From contig NC_050723.1 of NCBI RefSeq assembly GCF_013402915.1, forward strand, positions 186,001-250,000: DNA of 64,000 nucleotides, written 5' to 3'. This document shows positions 21,535 to 30,207 of this stretch, one piece after another. Both the position numbers and the translations under genes were made by a program. The stretch is from Zygotorulaspora mrakii (lineage: Eukaryota > Ascomycota > Saccharomycetes > Saccharomycetales > Saccharomycetaceae). Positions within the stretch are counted from its first letter, which is position 1; every line of letters begins with the position of its first letter. The notes under the pieces are model-generated. The model was not told the origin of the DNA and did not search any database. It was given only the letters and a program-made list of their open reading frames with translations.

Positions 21535-22634
21535 GAAGTTAGAGAAATCGCAGCGCGACAATTTTTTATTCTTGCGAAGAATGCAGTAGTGAAAAAAAAA
21601 GAAAACCATAGTATGCATATTAAATGTATTTTCCCTGCTTTTCATGCAGAGGAAAAAACCGCAAATGGGGAAACAATGGTCCAGTTCCAGATCAGTAAAA
21701 TTGAAGCCAATAACAACTAGGGAAATTTGCATCGAGTTTTTCTCGTTTGAATGAGATTGGGTTGTCGTGGTAAAACGCCGCCTGCAGTAGTAGCACATTC
21801 ATGATGTTACAGGTGAGAGGTCGGGAACGGGATCGGAGCTAGCTCCGCGAGCAGAGTGAGCCATTAGCTGGTGGAGTCCAGCGGATTGACAGTCCATTAA
21901 CTGAGGCACGAAAGTGCGAAGTGCGGTGATAATTATCCAAAAATATCCTTGAACATCTCCCATACATCCTCGTACATCTTTGAGCATTCTCGCAGACTCG
22001 AGAAGGTTGTGGCTACTTCATTTTCGAACTTTCAGGTGAGATATGCGTTGATTTTCTGTGCTTGCATTATGCATTTGCTTTATTTTTCAGTTTTTTTCCG
22101 CGTTGTTCAGGAACCCGTTTGCCGAGTGATCCCCGGAATTATCCCCTCTAGCCGGTTTGCAGGTCAAGTAATTGCACGGACGGCAGTGTTCTGGATTTCA
22201 GGGTAGATCTGTGGGTAATTCACACTGAAATATAGTGTTTTCCGTTAAAGAGAGTATCGAGCATATACTAGCATAATTAGGTTTCAACAAGACCGAGTGA
22301 ATTCAAGCACAATAAAAGCTCATGTTTAAAGGTTTGGAGTGACTTTCCATTGCATACTCTGTACTACGACTCCGCCCTACTGTTGCACCCTCTCGTGACC
22401 CTTGTTAATTGAAATTACTCTAGATTGTTCGGGAAATCAACTTCTAAAAACTTGAGAAGTATATAAGTCTGTATTATTTTTCAAGGGTTTTTCAATCAGC
22501 GCCATATAGTTATTGAACCGGTATTAGCACAACATCACTGAATCTCGTGAGCTATCAGGTAAGTGAATCGACTTCAACATTTCCATGGGATTAAGTTTTT
22601 CAAAATATTAAGCGCTTTTTTTCAGAAGTTATCG
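21535..22634. other. 1.1-kb leader/promoter region of RIE1
   Basis: There is no protein gene. A compact segment at about 21834-21915 has several short perfect stems: a 14-bp palindrome CGGAGCTAGCTCCG at 21834-21847, GCTGG...CCAGC near 21868-21883, and GCAC-GAAA-GTGC at about 21906-21917. Splice-like signals occur at 22559-22625 next to the RIE1 ATG. The stretch from 22100 to 22550 holds no recognisable feature. A long 5' untranslated region or a non-coding transcript is possible. Confidence 0.5.
22559..22625 (+). other. Possible 67-nt intron in the RIE1 5' leader
   Basis: GTAAGT at 22559-22564 directly follows CAG. A pyrimidine tract ending in TTTTTTTCAG stops at 22625, ten bases before the RIE1 ATG. 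The branch site is weak (the best is ATTAAG about 15 nt from the 3' site, unlike TACTAAC), and the length is near the lower limit for yeast. Splicing would not change the protein. RNA reads are needed to decide. Confidence 0.25.
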
Positions 22635-25118
22635 ATGGGAAAAGGGCAATTTGGTAACAACAGTTTGGAAGTTTCAACCAAGCAATTTAACACAAACAAT
22701 ATGGAAGCTTCAGATGATAATCTTAACTCAAAAAATACAATCACAGGTTCTAACGATGATAACCGTTACACAACGAGCTCCTCAGACTGCTCTAGTCCAA
22801 CTCTCCGAACTCCCACATCAGGCTCCAGTTCTCCGATAAATCCGCAATTGGAACAGCTTGCAAGCACCAATTTATTGACAGTTAGAGTTACATTCAAAGT
22901 TGATAGGAGGAAAGTACACGAATCACGACAGCTTGTTCTAAGCGGTCTGGAAACTTTGATCCACCATTACAAAGGTTATATCGTTAGCGAGGAAAATGTC
23001 GAACCCTATGAGTATCTGCCGGACAAAGAGAGACTACAAATTTTACAAGATAATAAGGATATCTATATTTATGAAAACGGTACTACGGAGTTTGCAAAGT
23101 CGTATTCAGATATCAACTTGTTGTCAGACCGAAATCACGACCTAGTAATACAGGTCCAATTTAAGCGCTCCAATATATTAATGACGGTAGCAAGCGAGGC
23201 ACAGGGGTATCTTGACAATCAAGAAGCCCTTACTGAGAATTGGTCGATTAGCACTTGTGAACACGCCTTGACCCAACCAGGAAATCTATATATAAGAGGC
23301 ATTCCCAGAGATCTAAATATAGATCACTTATTTCCAATTTTTTCAAAGTACGGTCCAATTTCTTCTCTTAAGATTATATGCGATGATTTTACTGGCGATT
23401 CCTTGGGCTACGGATTTCTGTCATATCCCTTAGGATCCCAAGCTTCTCTTTGTATACATGAATTGAATGGCAAAACATTCCAGGACTCTATGCTTTTTGT
23501 AAATTATCATATCGAGAGAAAAGAGAGAGAGAGAATCTACAGAGATACAATCAAGGAAAATAATCACGACGAAAAGTTCAAAAGTATTTTTATTGGTAAT
23601 ATACCACTGCATAATGAGAATAAAAAGCTCATAACACCGGATGATATACTAGACCTACTGAAGAGTAAGTTAGCGCAAGAGTTTTCTGATTTGAAGATAC
23701 TTTCATACTACTTCCCGAAAAAAAATGAGAATGAAATAGGTAGCAATCTCAGAGAAAAAGAAAATGCCTTTGAATCGGAAAATTCGAATAGTGATGATTC
23801 GAAGGCCAACACTTCTAATAATGAGCCTTTGTCTGAAAAAAACAAGTATAAAAGCTATGGTTTCATAAAATTTACCACTTATGAACAAGCATTGAAGGCC
23901 ATCGAACTATTCAACAACTACAAGTGGAACGGCTCTAATCTAATAGTAAATAAAGCTGAAAAAAATAAATTTCAGAATTTCCATCAACGATTGTACAACG
24001 AAAAATTACTCTCGGCAGGCGCGGGTGCTTCCAGAGGGCGCTTTAACGTTTTTTCTTACGGGAACTCTCCAAGTGGAAATCCTTTCGGTTACTATAACAA
24101 CTCTGGAAATATGTTTTTTCCTTATGGCCAAGGGTCTTCTCAAGACGTTCACCCTAAAAGTCAGAGACAAGACGTCGACCCTTTTTACGGGATGAGCCAA
24201 CGCATGAGCCCAAATGCGTATTTAAACCCATTTCAAATCTATGCTACTGTTCCTTCTACCAGCAACAATGCTGCTCGCTTGACAAATTCCATGTACCCTA
24301 TGAATCCATACACCACGATGGCTCCCAGTACACAACTTGCATTGCCTATACCAGCCAAGGATCAACAAGAGTCAAATTTGTATGTGAAACACTTGCCCTT
24401 AACATGGAAGGATGAAGATTTGTATAAATTCTATGGCGAATATGGAGAAATTATTAGTGCAAAAATTATTACAGTAGGAGGAAGTAAAAACAAAGAAAGT
24501 ACCGACAATCTGGATTATATAGAGAACAAGCAAGGCAAAGGAAATAGTAGCGACTCTCCGACGTCCTCTGATGAAGATAGTCCAAGGGAGATTGCACTGG
24601 GTGCTTCAAGGGGTTATGGGTTTGTCTGTTTCAAGAATCCTCTGGACGCATCTCGAGCTATACTTGATACAGATGGATTTCAACTTACTCCCAGTCATAT
24701 GTTGAATGCTTCTTTTGCTCAAAAACGTGCGAAATCATTTGCAAACCAAGGTGGACAACAGGGTAAATCTTCCTCCGTGTCATCCCCTGATTCTGTTACC
24801 GGTTCTCAACCTACTACCAAAAGACCTGGAAGAAGCGTGTCACATCCGGAGCATACACCAGAAAATTTCAACCCCAAATATATGAACAATACAAGGCATC
24901 AAGGAAGTGGAAATGCTGCTAGTAGACTATATTCAAATTATTTACATGATATTGGGAATTGGACTCCAGTGTCCCTTATGCCCAATGTGAGGCCTGGAAT
25001 GGCAGGAATGACGTTTATAACACCTAATACGAACGCTATGAAGGGATCATACGTTATGCAACCCGGGCAAACGATGAGTAGCAGTAATGATGATCAACGG
25101 GGTGATTTTTTTTCATAA
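22635..25118 (+). CDS. RIE1: Rie1-like RNA-binding protein with three RRMs
   Basis: An 827-residue homologue of YGR250C/Rie1 (781 residues), a cytoplasmic stress-granule RNA-binding protein reported to regulate translation and meiotic entry. Three RRMs are visible: RRM1 at about 215-295 (NLYIRGIPRDL, LGYGFLSY), RRM2 at about 314-440 (SIFIGNIPL, YGFIKFTTYEQA) with a long acidic insertion, and RRM3 at about 578-700 (NLYVKHLPLTWKDEDLYKFY, GYGFVCFKN) with another Ser/Asp insertion. The N-terminus is Asn/Ser-rich, and the C-terminus is disordered with Met, Asn and Gln. The frame stays open to 22563 through a non-ATG codon. The first ATG is at 22635 (MGKGQFGNN). It lies between DNA2 and MGA1, convergent with MGA1. 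Confidence 0.93.
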   Translation: MGKGQFGNNSLEVSTKQFNTNNMEASDDNLNSKNTITGSNDDNRYTTSSSDCSSPTLRTPTSGSSSPINPQLEQLASTNLLTVRVTFKVDRRKVHESRQLVLSGLETLIHHYKGYIVSEENVEPYEYLPDKERLQILQDNKDIYIYENGTTEFAKSYSDINLLSDRNHDLVIQVQFKRSNILMTVASEAQGYLDNQEALTENWSISTCEHALTQPGNLYIRGIPRDLNIDHLFPIFSKYGPISSLKIICDDFTGDSLGYGFLSYPLGSQASLCIHELNGKTFQDSMLFVNYHIERKERERIYRDTIKENNHDEKFKSIFIGNIPLHNENKKLITPDDILDLLKSKLAQEFSDLKILSYYFPKKNENEIGSNLREKENAFESENSNSDDSKANTSNNEPLSEKNKYKSYGFIKFTTYEQALKAIELFNNYKWNGSNLIVNKAEKNKFQNFHQRLYNEKLLSAGAGASRGRFNVFSYGNSPSGNPFGYYNNSGNMFFPYGQGSSQDVHPKSQRQDVDPFYGMSQRMSPNAYLNPFQIYATVPSTSNNAARLTNSMYPMNPYTTMAPSTQLALPIPAKDQQESNLYVKHLPLTWKDEDLYKFYGEYGEIISAKIITVGGSKNKESTDNLDYIENKQGKGNSSDSPTSSDEDSPREIALGASRGYGFVCFKNPLDASRAILDTDGFQLTPSHMLNASFAQKRAKSFANQGGQQGKSSSVSSPDSVTGSQPTTKRPGRSVSHPEHTPENFNPKYMNNTRHQGSGNAASRLYSNYLHDIGNWTPVSLMPNVRPGMAGMTFITPNTNAMKGSYVMQPGQTMSSSNDDQRGDFFS

Positions 25119-25560
25119 AGGCAAATAATATATTCCAAATTCTTTTTATATTTGGAGTACGGAAAGACCAGGAACATTTTGAAATAGAGAAATATTTAAA
25201 ACGTATGCTAATTGAAATTTTACCTTTTTTCTTAGATGTTATTATTACATATGTATTGAATTGACTATCGTTACATTTAAAAAATATGGAAAAGAATGGA
25301 AACGCCTTTTAGTGATTGTAGCTAGGGCAAAAGTAAGGAATGAAGAGAAAGAAGTGAAGAATAAAAAGAAAGAAATTGTGGAAGAACCCAGATGAAACAA
25401 TAAAATACTCGCAATAGCGATAAATGGTAAAAAAATCTTACCATGTGAAGGTGGTAAAGTTTTTGTGAAGATTGCGTTCTTCACAAATGGTAGAAGGGTC
25501 TTTGTAATTTTAAGCAATAATTTTACAACTTTTGATATCGTCATGACGATATTGATAATG
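25119..25560. other. 442-bp convergent intergenic region RIE1/MGA1
   Basis: This is A/T-rich sequence between two converging genes, presumably holding both polyadenylation regions. A short minus-strand open frame here is lysine/phenylalanine-rich low complexity and is not supported as a gene. Confidence 0.6.
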
Positions 25561-27234
25561 CTATGTTTTCGAATTTGAAGATGGGGAAAATGAATTAGTG
25601 TATGATCGTGAGGTAGCTGTATCAGGTTTACTTTTATCGATCTCTGAGATACCAGTGGGACTACTGCCTGATTTTTGTTGTGGTCTCATACTTATATGGT
25701 TTATGGAGGCAGCTGTCGACTCATCGATATTCAAACCAACAGTAGCAGCAGTGGGGTGAGATATCGAAGACGATGCAGTTGTCCCGCCGAATGATGATTG
25801 GGAATACCTCGAGTCAGTCGTACATGCGTTTTCTGCAAGGATGTCATCCTTCAGACTTTGTATAGTTTTCATGTAATATTCAAAATTAGGCTGATTATCC
25901 GGCTCTGTTTGTTTGGTGATATCTTTACACATCGAGGGCAACATGTCTGCTAGTGTCAGTACTGAATTTTGTAATGTTCGTATACCTGACTCCAGACGTT
26001 GATCGAAATATGGTAGATATGCTATAGTTCCTGTTGAAGAGACTACTGAAGATGGGGTTGAAAAATGTGCTGGAAACTGACCTCTATTTACAGAATACTG
26101 GCTGTTCGGAAAATAATAACCCAAGGGATGCAGTTGTGGATTCAAAGTTTGAGTAGGGGTAGAAGTTCTGGGAGCCATGGCCATAGACACAGAGCTTTTT
26201 GTAGCCGCTGGCAATGCAGCCAGATTCTTTTGCAGAGCGGAGCGCTGTAAAATTTCTGGTGATGATATCGTTCTTGGTTTTTCAAAAAGATGATCCTTTC
26301 GATGGATATATGGTAAGAGTGATTGATGCGAGCCATGTTCATGCTGTCGAACACGACCGTAAGATGATCCTACAACTGGCAATTGCGGAAGGGATCCATA
26401 GTGTTTTCGATCATTTAGTGGACTTAAGCCTGCATTAAATTCTTGCAAATCAGGTGCCCCTTGCAAATGTGGTTTCAATTGAGGTTGCAGGTGCAGCTGT
26501 CTTTGAGGTTGCATTGGCAGTGGGATATTGGGTTGTATTAATGAGTGAGGATGCATTTGATTTTTCACTAGCGGTCGTATTTGATTGTTCACTAGCGGTT
26601 GTGGTTGCAGCAGCGACTGTTGCTGGTGAGATCTTTGAGCAGTGGTGCTTTGTGTCAATGGCGAGAGCTGCTGTTGCCGTAATCTTGTTAGATCTTGTTC
26701 ACCGGTGCTTCTTTCCGATGTGTTATTGTTATCTACTGACGTAGGCTCAATATAGTTTACACATACAGTTGATAAAACGTTCTTTCTCTTACCATCTTTA
26801 CCGACACCTGCGCTTTTCCTTTGAATTCTCTTCAGTGTTGCTGCATCAGCACTTTTTTTGAAGAAACCCAATGGGTGTGTAAAATACCATTTAGTAGAGC
26901 TCTGATCCTTGGGAGTGTTGCTTTTTTTGCCACTACTGCTTCCGGGGGAGCCAGAATTACCTGAGTCGTCAGACTTGCCAGAGCTGCCAGAGCTACCAGA
27001 GCTACTATCAGGTACTTTCGATAACTTGTGAAAACCATACATGTGTAATTGACGAACAAAACTACTGATGTTGCCATGCTTAAAGTATCTTTTCAGCACC
27101 AAAGAGCTGAACTGTCGATCGTAAGGCCTTACAATAAAGACTGACTCATCATCTGGTGACCACGTTATCCACGGCTGCAGTTGCGGCTCCTCTAAAAGCG
27201 CATGCAGCTGATGAATAAACGTCTTGGAGTGCAT
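25561..27234 (-). CDS. MGA1: Mga1-like heat-shock-factor-type transcription factor
   Basis: A 557-residue protein with an N-terminal HSF DNA-binding domain (KTFIHQLHALLEE, VLKRYFKHGNISSFVRQLHMYGFHKL). It is closest to Mga1, a regulator of pseudohyphal growth. The recognition helix FVRQLHMYGFHK (residues 59-70) is intact. The wing is replaced by an insertion rich in Ser and Gly (about residues 76-114, with SSGSSG-type repeats), after which the domain resumes with KWYFTHPLGFFKK. The fixed element KSAGVGKDGKRKNVLS follows. The rest is Gln/Ser/Pro-rich, typical of activation regions. S. cerevisiae Mga1 is 456 residues. The ATG at 27234 aligns with the family start. Confidence 0.93.
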   Translation of the reverse strand: MHSKTFIHQLHALLEEPQLQPWITWSPDDESVFIVRPYDRQFSSLVLKRYFKHGNISSFVRQLHMYGFHKLSKVPDSSSGSSGSSGKSDDSGNSGSPGSSSGKKSNTPKDQSSTKWYFTHPLGFFKKSADAATLKRIQRKSAGVGKDGKRKNVLSTVCVNYIEPTSVDNNNTSERSTGEQDLTRLRQQQLSPLTQSTTAQRSHQQQSLLQPQPLVNNQIRPLVKNQMHPHSLIQPNIPLPMQPQRQLHLQPQLKPHLQGAPDLQEFNAGLSPLNDRKHYGSLPQLPVVGSSYGRVRQHEHGSHQSLLPYIHRKDHLFEKPRTISSPEILQRSALQKNLAALPAATKSSVSMAMAPRTSTPTQTLNPQLHPLGYYFPNSQYSVNRGQFPAHFSTPSSVVSSTGTIAYLPYFDQRLESGIRTLQNSVLTLADMLPSMCKDITKQTEPDNQPNFEYYMKTIQSLKDDILAENACTTDSRYSQSSFGGTTASSSISHPTAATVGLNIDESTAASINHISMRPQQKSGSSPTGISEIDKSKPDTATSRSYTNSFSPSSNSKT

Positions 27235-27748
27235 CTTTTTCTTGAAGTGGTAGCGCTCTATATCTCAGATTCTTGGGAGCTCTACAGGAGCTTAAAGCAC
27301 TCAAAAATAGATGATGTATTAACGACTGACCTGGTCGCTTTTTATAAAATAAAGCCCTTCAAACTCGAGAAACTCGAAGAACTGCAAAATCGAAGATCGA
27401 TACACAACCCGCGAGATCCACGAATTATAGCAAAAAAAAAAAGCGGGGCCTCTTCCAGGCTTGAGAATAATCCAATCACTGCTCTACTATGATAACGATT
27501 GTTTGGTAACTGAAGGAAATGCACTCTATCCGTTACCAGAATTGAACCTCTTTAATTCTCCAGATTGCAGCAATTCTTCCGAGTATTGCAAACCGTCAGA
27601 TGCGGTAGTCTTTTTTTTTCAAACATTCTCAAGAAGGAACGTCAATTATGATGTGAATGTGTCAAACTTTAATTATTTTTATGGAGGTTTAAGTGAACAA
27701 GTTAAAACTATATAGCTGTCTCTTAGCAACCGCGTTTGATCTCGACAA
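27235..27748. other. 514-bp region upstream of MGA1
   Basis: No gene is supported. The region contains A- and T-runs (for example at 27429-27441 and 27610-27619). It joins the MGA1 promoter to the 3' end of the lactonase gene, both on the minus strand. Confidence 0.55.
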
Positions 27749-28516
27749 TTAGTGGTTTGACTGTACTTTGGAGAATGCATCTTCATCGGTAAACCAGGTG
27801 ACACGAGATCCGTAATTGCGGTTGATCAGTGCAGTGGGCAAGCTTTCATCTTGCAAATCAAAAATTTGATGCATGATGTCTTGCTTAGAACTGCCTTCTG
27901 CGACAAAGGCGATGTTCCGACTGTCCGCAATCACGGGCAATGTAAAAGTGATTCTGTCAGATGGCGGTTTGGGCGAGTCATGACACCATGCGACTTTCTT
28001 GTGTGCTTCCTGCAGTAGATACTTGTGTTTCTCGCCTGGAAACAAAGAGCAGGTGTGACCGTCTGGTCCACAACCGAGTAACAACAGGTCGAATCCATCG
28101 GCTGGCAAGAGTGACTCGTACTCCTGTGCGATCTTCTCGTTTTGAGAATCTTTCTGGTGGACCAACGACTCGTTGATTGCAAAGACGGTGGGCCCCAAAT
28201 TCAAGTGATCCCCATTGTGCATGAGCGGGTCCAGAACTGCTTTTTTGAACGCGCCGTAGTTGCTATCTTCGTCATCCAAGGGGACCAATCTTTCGTCGCA
28301 AAAGTACAGTTGCCACTGGGACCATTTGACACGGCTAGCGAGTTTCTTGTTTGCCACCAAACACTTGTGCAATACATTAACAAGAGACCCACCACTGATG
28401 GCTATGTTGAACTGGGAGTCCTGGTCCTTCAAAGCCTTATCCTGGCACTCAATGATATACTCGCCCACTTTTTCAGCGAGCAGTTCCTTGTCGTTGTAGT
28501 TGCAAACTCTGACCAT
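27749..28516 (-). CDS. SOL3/SOL4: 6-phosphogluconolactonase (Sol3/Sol4 family)
   Basis: A 255-residue enzyme of the oxidative pentose phosphate pathway that hydrolyses 6-phosphogluconolactone to 6-phosphogluconate in the cytosol. Family motifs include the phosphate-binding loop AISGGSLVNVLHK, the segment LYFCDERLVPLDDEDSNYG, GCGPDGHTCSLFPG and RITFTLPVI. In S. cerevisiae the gene exists as the duplicates SOL3 (chromosome VIII) and SOL4 (chromosome VII). Here a single copy sits between MGA1 and CPD1, in the merged ancestral order. The length equals Sol4 and exceeds Sol3 by a few residues. The start at 28516 is the family start (MVRVCNYNDKELLAEKV). Confidence 0.95.
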   Translation of the reverse strand: MVRVCNYNDKELLAEKVGEYIIECQDKALKDQDSQFNIAISGGSLVNVLHKCLVANKKLASRVKWSQWQLYFCDERLVPLDDEDSNYGAFKKAVLDPLMHNGDHLNLGPTVFAINESLVHQKDSQNEKIAQEYESLLPADGFDLLLLGCGPDGHTCSLFPGEKHKYLLQEAHKKVAWCHDSPKPPSDRITFTLPVIADSRNIAFVAEGSSKQDIMHQIFDLQDESLPTALINRNYGSRVTWFTDEDAFSKVQSNH

Positions 28517-28815
28517 TTGAAAACGTTTTAAGATTTCGAACTAACTGTTTTCGATGGACTTAGCCGAAACTTTTCAATCAGTTTGATTTTGAAAGGCTGA
28601 ACTTGAGCTTAGTTGACAATGTACTTGGTCAATAAATAAAGTTTTGTATACATGAAGATTGTAAGGGGACTTGGGCAATATCGGCATCGAGCATTTATCA
28701 TGCAACACGATCTAGTTACATATCGGTATTAAACAGATCTACTGCAGCAGCTCCCATGCCACCACCACCGTGTAGTATCGTTGGATTGTGTATGTTGTGT
28801 TGTGTACGAGGTACT

Positions 28816-29586
28816 CTATACGTCTGTTCTGCCCAAAACTTGCCAGTCTTCTACGGGGCCCTCGCACTTGACAACTTTGAACGTGCCGGGCAGACTCCAA
28901 GATAGAGCCGGCGTCCTGTCGAATTCCCAGCTTACTTGTTTTTCGTTACTATGGGAGATATTATCCTTCAGGGGGTCGAGCTTGTGCATTGGTGTATCTA
29001 GCACGTCTTCGATGCGCTGTTGTATGATCCTTAGAAACGCCTGACTTATCGGATATACATCGGAGTAGAGCAACGATACGTGCGGGGCGAATTCGTCTCT
29101 GGCCCATGTCGCCGCCCTTTGACTTCTTGAAGAATCGTCGATCTCAACGTACACCTCCCTCATTATTTGCGCAATACTGTGTAAATACCTATTTTCGTTG
29201 CATTCTAGGGCAACTTTTCTCAAAAACCTTCGCCCTACACTACACCCTCTAAAAGAAACCAGAACACTGGTTCCTTCTGCGGTTCCTTGAATGCCTGATT
29301 CGTCACTGCTAGACCTTGTATTGCTTGGTCCACCATCTCTGCCCATGCCACCACTTCCGCCCGCACTCCTGAGCCGTGGCCTGATCGACCGCATAGCAGC
29401 CACACATGATGTCAATATCTTGTTGACATCGTCCACGTCGTTGCAAGCCAGATTGGTTGCAATGGTCAAATGCGGCTCAAAAATACGTGAACTTGGGAAC
29501 ACGCTTTGGAGCGAGATAATCAGCAGCTCCAACGTTTCGTATGCAGGAGAGCCGTACTGTGGACAATACCATAATGCGATCGCCAT
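28816..29586 (-). CDS. CPD1: Cpd1, 2H-type cyclic phosphodiesterase
   Basis: A 256-residue 2H phosphoesterase homologous to Cpd1, which hydrolyses ADP-ribose 1'',2''-cyclic phosphate, a by-product of tRNA splicing. The two catalytic H-x-T/S motifs are present: HLT at residue 39 (FEPHLTIATNL) and HVS later (APHVSLLYSDVYP). Between them is a Gly/Ser/Arg-rich insertion (SGGMGRDGGPSNTR and onward), longer than in the 239-residue S. cerevisiae protein. The open frame begins nine codons earlier at a non-ATG codon. The ATG at 29586 gives MAIALWYCP, identical to the known start. The gene is divergent from BRF1. Confidence 0.95.
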   Translation of the reverse strand: MAIALWYCPQYGSPAYETLELLIISLQSVFPSSRIFEPHLTIATNLACNDVDDVNKILTSCVAAMRSIRPRLRSAGGSGGMGRDGGPSNTRSSSDESGIQGTAEGTSVLVSFRGCSVGRRFLRKVALECNENRYLHSIAQIMREVYVEIDDSSRSQRAATWARDEFAPHVSLLYSDVYPISQAFLRIIQQRIEDVLDTPMHKLDPLKDNISHSNEKQVSWEFDRTPALSWSLPGTFKVVKCEGPVEDWQVLGRTDV

Positions 29587-30207
29587 ATTTCCAACTGTAA
29601 TTGGGCAACTCAAATGCGTATTATTGCCTCTGCGCTGCTTTACGTTTAACTTCTTCTGTTCTTCGAGTCATCTAAACCCTTTTTGTCGCGATTTACGCTA
29701 CACTTTTCTTCTATGGCAAAATGACCGTTGTAACCGTAAGACAGACTACGATTGATTCAATTAAGGTGATCAACGGCTGAAAAAGTGCACCGTCAGTGTC
29801 AAGATCAACGAGTGCGAGCAGATTCACTGTATTACCTGGCGTTGTGGCCTCAATCAGAATTTTGTTGGCATAAGATGTGCGTTGCGCGGATTGGCTCCTA
29901 CACAGTTTTGAAAGCCCCGAAAGAACGGCAGTGGACTACTTAAATCGCCAAGCAGTGACTTTGGCATCCTGAAGCAGATGTATAGCGACAAATTGACCAT
30001 TGTAGGGGCTTTTATCGTTCAATTCGAATCTACAACCAGTACACCGCATATACAACAATTTTTCTCTTGTGCTTCTTTCAGTAATGACAGACATGGAATA
30101 ATTCAATATTTACCTCTTCTATTAACAGTATTACGAAACGGATAGTGTACTAGCAGCGTACTGAGTCGTGGTAGACTGTCAGTGGTCAACTAGCTACTAC
30201 TTTAGAT
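29587..30207. other. 621-bp divergent promoter CPD1/BRF1
   Basis: No gene and no RNA polymerase III boxes were recognised. The sequence is ordinary A/T-rich promoter DNA. Confidence 0.55.

Noticed and set aside
22112..22180. Stretch resembling a serine/leucine tRNA A box (TTGCCGAGTG)
   Set aside because: No proper B box or cloverleaf pairing; spacing is wrong.
25245..25544. 99-codon minus-strand frame between RIE1 and MGA1
   Set aside because: A low-complexity product from A/T-rich 3' flanking DNA.
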